Below are positions 1 through 5,055 of a DNA stretch of 5,055 bases, piece by piece. The number at the start of each line of letters is the position of its first letter. Position 1 is the first letter of the stretch. The notes under the pieces are model-generated. The model saw only the letters and a program-made list of their open reading frames with translations. It was not told the origin of the DNA and ran no database searches. This DNA comes from Atopobium sp. (lineage in GTDB: Bacteria; Actinomycetota; Coriobacteriia; Coriobacteriales; Atopobiaceae), in contig JABZGZ010000078.1 in NCBI GenBank assembly GCA_015259105.1, positions 1 through 5,055 on the forward strand, given 5' to 3'. Position numbers and translations under genes: made by a program.

Positions 1-2157
1 ATCCTTATCAGGTCTTCCTTTATATACGACAGTCAAATGGCGTCAGTGAATCTTTTAGAGTCAACTTCCGTACATGATTTTGAACTCGTTGTATCAAGAG
101 ATTTAGTCTACAAAAATCATGCATGGACTGGTCAGGCGTCTGTTTTTTACCAAGGTGGCTGTATCGGGTCTGTGGGCATACATGCCAAAGAACCAATCTT
201 ACGAGAAACGCATCTGTGCTGCGAAGGGAGGTTTACTCGGTATAAAGATAAAGAGTTTTCAGAAGAACAATTTAAGAGGGGAGTACTTGGTTCAATTCAG
301 GTAACCAAGGTAAATTCCTCAACTTATGAAGAGGGAGTTATTGGAGAAGTTGCTCAATTTAGAGAAAGCTGCATTTCTCAACTTCAACCAGAGGCGAGCT
401 TTGGTCGAGCATTAGCTGCATGTGGCCTTTGTGCCTATAGGCCTAGCTTGTATAGCTTTAACATTCCAAGAATATTTATGCGCTGTGGTCTTATGCACCT
501 TATAGCCATATCTAGTTGTCACATGGTAATTCTCTCTACCTTTATTGATGCTTTGCTTAAAAAGTTGACGTTAAAGCCATTTTTGAGAGGAGTATTGAAT
601 TTATTTCTACTCAGTAGTTACGCGCTTTTTTGTGGATTACCTGCGTCTGCAATAAGGGCAATACTTCTTGTTGAACAAAAATACGTTATGCAATGTGTTG
701 GCAGGAAACAACACACGCTATCTGCTGTTTCTACACTGGCTCTACTTATGCTCTGTGTTGATCCACAGCTGAGCGTAAACATTGCTTTTACCTTGTCTTT
801 AGCTTGTATTTTTGGAATGAATGTATACGGTGGTCTAGCTCAGTACTATGCAAAAATTGCGTTTCACTTATCTGGCTATGGAAAAGTACAGAAGGTTCTG
901 AGAAAACCGTTTTCTCATGTACGAAACACTATGTGTGCAACAACAGTCGCTCAGCTCTCATGCCTTCCAATTTCATGTGTGTATTTTGGCCACTTTTCGT
1001 TACTTGCGCCTCTCTCAAGCGCCTTAATTACAAGCTTGTTTTCTCTTCTGAGCCTATTTGGAATTGGGGCAATAGTTTTTAGTGGCTTCAAGCCAGTTCA
1101 AGAAATTGCTCTTTTTCTAGTGGATTCTCTTGGTCAGTTTACAGAGACCCTCGCTTCTTTTTTATCTGAAAGATCTTTTGCAAGCGTGTCGTTAATTGAC
1201 ATGAGTTGGATAGTTTCATTGCTTGTGTTTGCAGCAAAGGTGGCTCTTTACGTGTTTTGGCCAAAAGGGAAAAGAGTAGTTTTATCAGGCATTTGTTTGA
1301 TGGTGTTTGTGCTTATCTTGGGTTTAAGCATCTACTGGAGGTTTTTCTCGCCAACAAGGATTTGTGTGATGGATATTGGTCAGGGAGATGCCATATTGCT
1401 AAGCGATGGCGCGCACTCCCTGCTTGTAGATACAAGCGTGGGAGATGTGGTTAATGATGCTCTGGAGCGACAACATATTTCATATCTTGATGCAATTTTG
1501 CTCACACATCTTGATGAGGATCATGCTGGTGGCGTGAGGTACATGGTTGGCTCGGTAAAGACAGGACGGGTATTAGTTGGAGAAGGAATAACAAAACAAG
1601 AAAAGCCTGAGTTACAAAAAGCCATTCAGGGGATTTCTGGTAGTGATTCTTATGAAGTTTTATATGGTGATGAGTTTGATGTTGGTCGTTTTCATGTCCG
1701 GGTAGTGTGGCCACAGAGGGGATATAAAGCTAAAGAAGCTAATAATGCATCGGTTGAGCTGTATGTGACGTATAACGATGGGCAAAATACTTTAACTACG
1801 CTTTTAACGGGAGATGCTGAAAGAGATCAAACGAAAGAGACAGTGATATCGGGTGATGTTGGCGATATCGATTTCTTAAAAGTTGGACATCATGGAGCAG
1901 CAAAGTCACTCTATCCAGAAACTGCTCGTGCGCTAAAACCCGAGGTAGCAGTTGCAAGTGCTGGAAAGAATAATCGATATGGACATCCTAAACAGGAAGC
2001 GGTGGATATCTTAGAGGGTGTTGGCGCAAGGTTTTATTGCACAAAAGATTATGGAGACGTCACGGTATTTCCTGGCGAACATGGACCTAGGGTGAGCGTG
2101 CAACATGCTAAAGTAGATACAGAATTAGAGGAGGAAAAAGATGGCGGAGCAGGCTAA
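1..2157 (+). CDS. comEC: ComEC/Rec2-type DNA uptake channel protein, 5'-partial
   Basis: Inner-membrane protein that, by family knowledge, passes single-stranded DNA into the cytoplasm during natural transformation. The frame is open from base 1. The first ATG (base 37) has no Shine-Dalgarno and the N-terminal membrane helices are missing, so the real start lies to the left. Numbering from that ATG, residues about 13-95 look like the extracellular OB-like DUF4131 region. About 140-430 form the Competence domain, with several hydrophobic helices, CGLMHLIAISSCH (150-162), GLPASAIRA (200-208) and a DP at 242-243. About 441-690 are a metallo-beta-lactamase-like domain: MDIGQGDA (445-452), HLDEDH (491-496), TGD (591-593), GHHGA (617-621) and NRYGHP (646-651). 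The HxxxDH, Asp and His metal-ligand positions are all present. Oddities: SSCH stands where SGLH is usual, and HHGA where HHGS is usual. The visible 718 codons compare with about 750-800 for the family. comEA would be expected upstream, outside the window. Identity is secure; uptake activity is not shown. Confidence 0.95.
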   Translation: MLIRSSFIYDSQMASVNLLESTSVHDFELVVSRDLVYKNHAWTGQASVFYQGGCIGSVGIHAKEPILRETHLCCEGRFTRYKDKEFSEEQFKRGVLGSIQVTKVNSSTYEEGVIGEVAQFRESCISQLQPEASFGRALAACGLCAYRPSLYSFNIPRIFMRCGLMHLIAISSCHMVILSTFIDALLKKLTLKPFLRGVLNLFLLSSYALFCGLPASAIRAILLVEQKYVMQCVGRKQHTLSAVSTLALLMLCVDPQLSVNIAFTLSLACIFGMNVYGGLAQYYAKIAFHLSGYGKVQKVLRKPFSHVRNTMCATTVAQLSCLPISCVYFGHFSLLAPLSSALITSLFSLLSLFGIGAIVFSGFKPVQEIALFLVDSLGQFTETLASFLSERSFASVSLIDMSWIVSLLVFAAKVALYVFWPKGKRVVLSGICLMVFVLILGLSIYWRFFSPTRICVMDIGQGDAILLSDGAHSLLVDTSVGDVVNDALERQHISYLDAILLTHLDEDHAGGVRYMVGSVKTGRVLVGEGITKQEKPELQKAIQGISGSDSYEVLYGDEFDVGRFHVRVVWPQRGYKAKEANNASVELYVTYNDGQNTLTTLLTGDAERDQTKETVISGDVGDIDFLKVGHHGAAKSLYPETARALKPEVAVASAGKNNRYGHPKQEAVDILEGVGARFYCTKDYGDVTVFPGEHGPRVSVQHAKVDTELEEEKDGGAG
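2127..2135 (+). promoter_or_regulatory. Strong Shine-Dalgarno of holA, inside comEC
   Basis: The run AGAGGAGGA ends 5 bases before the holA ATG, with the GGAGG core at 2130-2134. It lies within the last codons of comEC. It fixes the holA start at 2141 and suggests that ribosomes finishing comEC can re-initiate on holA. Confidence 0.85.
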
Positions 2158-3112
2158 GTTACTAGCTGCATATTTGGCTGTTGGCCCTGATGAGATGAAG
2201 CGTGCAAGGGCTATTGATAAGCTTAAAATCCGTCTTAACCAGAGTTTTATTACCTTTAACCTTGATGAGATTTCTGTAAGCGCTGAGCTGACTCCAGAAT
2301 CTGTTTTGTCTTCTGCTCAAACACTTCCTATGGGTGATTCTAGGCGAATTGTTGTTATTGACGATGCTGGTAAATTGCCTAAGTCTGTATCAGAAGCTCT
2401 CGTTGAGTATCTTAAAAATCCTAATCCAACTACTACACTGATGCTTTCTGCACAGACGCTAGCAAAAACTACAAGGCTTTATAAAGCAGTTGATGCATTA
2501 GGTAAGCTTGCAGTTATTAACTGTGGTGCTATTTCTAGAAAAGAATTGCCTAAATATATAGGGGATCTTGGAAGAAAGTACGGACTTCAAATTCCAATTA
2601 ATGTGGCCAATGAGCTTGTAAGTCGTGTTGGCGATAATACCACCATGCTTGATTCTCAAGTTAAATCTCTAGCAGCTCTTCTAGGTCATCCTGGTGCAAT
2701 TGACATTCAATTTGTAGAAACCCATGTTGCACGAGTAGTGGAAGTCAAGCCATGGGATTTTCTCGACAGTTTGTCAGCGAGAAATGCTTCAAAAGCTTTG
2801 GAGCTTTACAGTCAGATGGATGAGTCGGGGGCTATTGGCAATCTGTCGCTTATGACTGGACGTGTAAGAGAACTTATTTGTGCTAGGTCTATGGTTAAGC
2901 GCGGTACAGAACGGGAAATTGCCTCAGTTTTAGGTAAGCAGGACTGGCAAGTAAGAAATTATGCACGGTGGGCGCGCCAATTTGCAGATGGCGAGCTTGA
3001 GCATATTTTGAGTCTCTGTGCAGATGCAGAACGTGGTCTTAAGAGTGGAGAAGATAAAACAACCACAATGACCAAGCTTATCTTTGCTCTATGTGGCGTC
3101 TCAAATGTGTAG
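2141..3112 (+). CDS. holA: DNA polymerase III subunit delta
   Basis: Delta is the clamp-loader subunit that opens the beta sliding clamp so it can be placed on primed DNA at the replication fork. The 323 residues fit the usual 320-345. The N-terminal AAA+-like domain (about 1-130) begins AYLAVGPDE (10-18), followed by FNLDE (39-43) and TLPMGDSRRIVVI (61-73). Next come the ALVEYLKNP block and the LAKTTRLYKAVDALG stretch. The middle domain follows to about residue 200. The C-terminal collar domain has the familiar KPWDFLDSL, LMTGRVREL and AERGLKSGE blocks. Family knowledge puts the clamp-contact element at the TLPMG loop; Met64 stands where many Gram-positive homologues have Phe. The ATG is chosen for its strong ribosome binding site; it overlaps comEC by 17 bases, pointing to one transcript. 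A hairpin terminator follows the stop. Sequence identity across this family is low, but the whole-length pattern and the neighbours make the call firm. Confidence 0.93.
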   Translation: MAEQAKLLAAYLAVGPDEMKRARAIDKLKIRLNQSFITFNLDEISVSAELTPESVLSSAQTLPMGDSRRIVVIDDAGKLPKSVSEALVEYLKNPNPTTTLMLSAQTLAKTTRLYKAVDALGKLAVINCGAISRKELPKYIGDLGRKYGLQIPINVANELVSRVGDNTTMLDSQVKSLAALLGHPGAIDIQFVETHVARVVEVKPWDFLDSLSARNASKALELYSQMDESGAIGNLSLMTGRVRELICARSMVKRGTEREIASVLGKQDWQVRNYARWARQFADGELEHILSLCADAERGLKSGEDKTTTMTKLIFALCGVSNV

Positions 3113-3134
3113 ATTCAAAGAATTAAGGTAAGAA

Positions 3135-3160
3135 AAAACGGACTCCAAAGAGTCCGTTTT
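3135..3160. terminator. Bidirectional intrinsic terminator between holA and rpsT
   Basis: A perfect 11-bp inverted repeat (3135-3145 pairing with 3150-3160; core CGGACTC/GAGTCCG) closes on a CAAA loop. Reading +, the arm ends in TTTT. Reading -, the U-run is six long (complement of A3133-3138). It sits 22 bases after the holA stop and 23 bases past the rpsT stop, so it can end both convergent transcripts. The longer U-run on the minus side suggests it is stronger for rpsT. Confidence 0.9.
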
Positions 3161-3183
3161 AAAAAGTTAAAAGTAGATAAGAA

Positions 3184-3447
3184 CTACTTAAGGGTGTTAA
3201 CAAGCTTCTGAACGCCGCTCTTACGCTGAGCAGCCTGATTCTTGTGTACGATGCCCTTAGAAGCAGCCTTGTCAAGAAGACGGGATGCCTTGTTAGCTGC
3301 AACCTGTGCGTCCTCAAGCTGGCCTGCCTCAACAGCAGTACGAACTGCCTTAATAGCAGTCTTAAGCTCGGAACGGACAGCCTTGTTGCGCTGGCGTGCC
3401 TTCTCAGCGGTGAGAATACGCTTCTTCTGAGACTTGATGTTAGCCAC
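3184..3447 (-). CDS. rpsT: 30S ribosomal protein S20
   Basis: S20 binds 16S rRNA early in assembly of the small ribosomal subunit. The 87-residue product has the family's usual length and is very basic. It opens with MANIKSQKKRI and carries EKARQRNKAVRSELKTAIK at about 15-33, then a helical Ala/Lys-rich body ending in KNQAAQRKSG and KLVNTLK. This is the standard all-helix S20 layout, with no signal peptide or membrane segment. The start codon is GTG (3447-3445), supported by AAAGGAA six bases upstream and by the conserved ANIKS N-terminus. Stop is TAG. All 14 lysine codons are AAG and leucines are CTT/CTC, a bias fitting high expression and unlike the AAA-rich comEC. It is convergent with holA, sharing a terminator, and divergent from lepA. 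A likely promoter lies at 3515-3523, giving a leader of about 60 bases. Confidence 0.97.
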   Translation of the reverse strand: MANIKSQKKRILTAEKARQRNKAVRSELKTAIKAVRTAVEAGQLEDAQVAANKASRLLDKAASKGIVHKNQAAQRKSGVQKLVNTLK

Positions 3448-3453
3448 GTGCGG

Positions 3454-3460
3454 TTCCTTT
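3454..3460 (-). promoter_or_regulatory. Shine-Dalgarno of rpsT, supporting a GTG start
   Basis: On the minus strand this reads AAAGGAA, separated by six bases (CCGCAC) from the GTG at 3447. There is no ATG alternative at this spacing, so it supports GTG as the start codon. Confidence 0.75.
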
Positions 3461-3514
3461 CGGTGTTTACTATGTGAGGCCTCTTCGCTGAGACACGTTT
3501 GAGGCAGCTTTAGA

Positions 3515-3523
3515 AGTATAGCA
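3515..3523 (-). promoter_or_regulatory. Probable extended -10 promoter of rpsT
   Basis: The minus strand reads TGCTATACT, that is TGn followed by a 5/6 match to TATAAT. No good -35 hexamer is found 16-18 bases upstream, which is tolerable for an extended -10. Transcription would begin near base 3508, leaving a leader of about 60 bases with a suitably placed ribosome binding site. Prediction from sequence only. Confidence 0.6.
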
Positions 3524-3542
3524 CGAAGGGGGTACTTTACGC

Positions 3543-3548
3543 TATTAT
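3543..3548 (+). promoter_or_regulatory. Candidate -10 of lepA, placed for a leaderless transcript
   Basis: TATTAT matches TATAAT at five of six positions and ends seven bases before the lepA ATG, so transcription would start at or next to the A of the start codon. No convincing -35 is seen around 3519-3526. No Shine-Dalgarno precedes the ATG at normal spacing, which agrees with leaderless initiation, a common mode in Actinomycetota. Inference from spacing only. Confidence 0.4.
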
Positions 3549-3555
3549 TTTCCTT

Positions 3556-5055
3556 ATGAATACACAGGATACTTCACATATTCGCAACTTCTCTATTGTT
3601 GCGCACATCGATCACGGTAAATCTACCATCAGTGACCGTATTTTGGAGCTTACTCATACCGTTGAAGAACGCGATATGGAGTCACAGCTCTTGGACACTA
3701 TGGACATTGAACGTGAGCGTGGAATTACCATCAAATCAAACGCCGTCCGCGTCATGTATGACGCAGATGATGGAGAGCGCTATCAGTTCAACCTGATTGA
3801 CACTCCAGGCCACGTTGACTTTACCTACGAGGTCTCAAGGTCTTTGGCTGCCTGCGAAGGAGCGGTGTTGGTTGTTGATGCAACGCAAGGCGTGGAGGCT
3901 CAAACAGTCTCAAACGCTATGCTTGCTATGAACGCCAACCTGGATATTGTTCCTGCAATTAATAAGATTGATCTTCCGTCTGCTCGTCCTGAAGAGGTTC
4001 GTGCAGAAATCGAGGATGTTCTTGCAATCCCAGCTGATGATGCCGTATGCGTTTCCGGCAAGACTGGCGAGGGTATCCATGAGCTTCTTGAGGCTTTGGT
4101 GTATTTGGTTTCTCCTCCAAAGGGAGACCCCACGGCACCTCTTAAGGCGCTTATTCTTGACTCGTACTTTGACCAGTTCAGAGGCGTTGTAGCTACAGTA
4201 CGTGTTTTTGATGGCTCAATCAAAGCCGGCGATCAGCTCCTTATGATGCAGGGCTCTACGCCTTTTCTTGTTGAGGAAGTTGGTGCTAAGAGACCTCTTG
4301 AGATGGCTGTTGACCAGCTTTCTGTTGGTGAAGTTGGTTATGTGGTAACTGGCCTCAAAGACCCTGAAGCTGTTCGTGTTGGAGATACGCTTACCTATAA
4401 GCAAAATCCATGCGCAGAGCCACTGCCGGGTTATCGCGAGGCAAAACCGATGGTATTTACTGGTCTTTTCCCCGTAGATAACAAGCAGTATGAGAACCTC
4501 CGCGATGCACTTGATAAGCTGCACGTCAACGATCCATCACTTACGTGGTCACCAGAGACTTCTGTGGCTTTGGGATTTGGCTTCAGAGTAGGATTTTTGG
4601 GCCTTCTCCACATGGAAGTTGTTAAAGAACGTCTTGAGCGTGAGTTTGATCTTGACTTGATTGCTACCAGTCCATCTGTTGACTATCACGTCTATAAGAC
4701 CGATGGAACTATGATTGAGATTACCAGTCCTCAAGATCTTCCAGAGGTCACCAAGATTGACCGCATTGATGAGCCGTACCTCAAGGCAAAAATTATTGTG
4801 CCTCCCGAGTTTGTTGGCACGGTTATGCAGCTTGTTGTTGATCATCGTGGCGTATCTGAGGACATGGTGTATTTGTCTGATAAGTCCGTTGAGATGATCT
4901 TTAGTATTCCTCTGGCTGAGCTTATCTTGGACTTCTTTGATCAGCTTAAGAGTAGAACTAAAGGCTATGCCTCACTTGACTATGAGTTTGATTCATATCG
5001 TACTTCTGACCTGGTTAAGCTTGATATCTTGCTTGCTGGAGACGTTGTTGATGCG
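3556..5055 (+). CDS. lepA: Elongation factor 4 (LepA), 3'-partial
   Basis: LepA/EF4 is a ribosome-associated translational GTPase related to EF-G, linked to back-translocation, initiation and 30S biogenesis. The window shows 500 codons of about 600 and runs off the right edge without a stop. The G domain (1-185) has AHIDHGKST (16-24, P-loop), ERERGIT (52-58, switch I), DTPGH (82-86), NKID (136-139) and SGKTG (167-171, usually SAKTG). The beta-barrel domain II starts near 196 (LKALILDSYFDQFRG). The EF-G III-like region contains FGFRVGFLGLLHMEV (341-355). The domain V-like region starts at EPYLKAKIIVPPEF (406-419) and includes KGYASLDYE (469-477). Most of the LepA-specific C-terminal domain is cut off. 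The ATG at 3556 is the only sensible start: an in-frame TAG lies at 3511-3513 and no ATG, GTG or TTG falls between. It has no Shine-Dalgarno; AAGGGGG at 3526-3532 is 23 bases away. It is divergent from rpsT. Confidence 0.97.
   Translation, partial: MNTQDTSHIRNFSIVAHIDHGKSTISDRILELTHTVEERDMESQLLDTMDIERERGITIKSNAVRVMYDADDGERYQFNLIDTPGHVDFTYEVSRSLAACEGAVLVVDATQGVEAQTVSNAMLAMNANLDIVPAINKIDLPSARPEEVRAEIEDVLAIPADDAVCVSGKTGEGIHELLEALVYLVSPPKGDPTAPLKALILDSYFDQFRGVVATVRVFDGSIKAGDQLLMMQGSTPFLVEEVGAKRPLEMAVDQLSVGEVGYVVTGLKDPEAVRVGDTLTYKQNPCAEPLPGYREAKPMVFTGLFPVDNKQYENLRDALDKLHVNDPSLTWSPETSVALGFGFRVGFLGLLHMEVVKERLEREFDLDLIATSPSVDYHVYKTDGTMIEITSPQDLPEVTKIDRIDEPYLKAKIIVPPEFVGTVMQLVVDHRGVSEDMVYLSDKSVEMIFSIPLAELILDFFDQLKSRTKGYASLDYEFDSYRTSDLVKLDILLAGDVVDA

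Noticed and set aside
20..37. TATATAC before the ATG at base 37 as a comEC promoter
   Set aside because: The frame is open through it, no -35 or ribosome binding site accompanies it, and the protein lacks its expected N-terminus if it starts there.
1502..1714. Minus-strand frame of 70 codons inside comEC, rich in His and Leu
   Set aside because: It is antisense to the metallo-beta-lactamase HLDEDH region and its composition is just the complement of that coding sequence. No start signal supports it.
3446..3454. ACGTGCGGT, one mismatch from the Haemophilus DNA uptake signal AAGTGCGGT
   Set aside because: It is a single copy at the rpsT start, in an unrelated lineage not known to use uptake sequences. 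No repeated uptake-like word was seen elsewhere in the window. Chance is the simplest explanation.
3242..3477. Two + strand frames opposite rpsT
   Set aside because: They mirror the Ala/Lys-rich rpsT codons, have no family resemblance, and S20 on the other strand is certain.
3499..3522. TTGAGG followed by TATAGC as a + strand promoter for lepA
   Set aside because: The spacer would be only 12 bases, far too short, and the TATA overlaps the better minus-strand extended -10 of rpsT.
3526..3532. AAGGGGG as a ribosome binding site for lepA
   Set aside because: It is 23 bases from the ATG, and no in-frame start codon lies closer to it after the in-frame TAG at 3511-3513.
3900..4223. Open minus-strand frame of 107 codons inside lepA
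   Set aside because: It lies opposite a fully conserved part of lepA, has no recognisable protein pattern or ribosome binding site, and is explained by lepA codon periodicity. The minus-strand frames at 4216-4524, 4431-4613 and 4549-4845 were rejected for the same reason.

Overview
This 5055-base window is a housekeeping stretch of a Gram-positive, apparently non-sporulating bacterium. Four genes are supported. comEC (left part missing) and holA lie on the + strand, rpsT on the - strand, and lepA (right part missing) on the + strand. I place it, with moderate confidence, in Actinomycetota, class Coriobacteriia, close to the Atopobium/Lancefieldella/Fannyhessea group. The reasons are the gene order, the moderate G+C by eye, the style of the ComEC and HolA sequences, and a lepA start that looks leaderless. 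As I recall it, Bacillus has the same order but with the sporulation genes gpr and spoIIP between rpsT and lepA. Those are absent here. The genus is a guess.

Layout. Bases 1-2157 encode the ComEC/Rec2 DNA-uptake channel. Its frame is already open at base 1, so the true start lies to the left. holA (2141-3112) overlaps the end of comEC by 17 bases and has a strong ribosome binding site inside comEC, so the two are probably co-transcribed and coupled. A perfect 11-bp hairpin at 3135-3160, with T-runs on both strands, separates holA from the convergent rpsT (3184-3447, minus). The 108-base gap 3448-3555 is a divergent promoter region. It holds an extended -10 for rpsT and a -10-like hexamer placed just where a leaderless lepA transcript would need it. 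lepA (3556 to the right edge) shows 500 of about 600 expected codons.

Functionally, comEC serves transformation and holA serves clamp loading at the replication fork. rpsT and lepA both serve the 30S ribosome and translation, and may share a compact divergent control region. Codon choice in rpsT is strongly biased (all 14 lysines are AAG), as expected for a highly expressed gene, whereas comEC favours AAA. There is no gene-free stretch above 300 bases. I saw no tRNA, rRNA, CRISPR array, mobile element or clear sign of horizontal transfer. I found no undescribed system here. The most useful points are the lepA start/promoter arrangement and the altered ComEC motifs.
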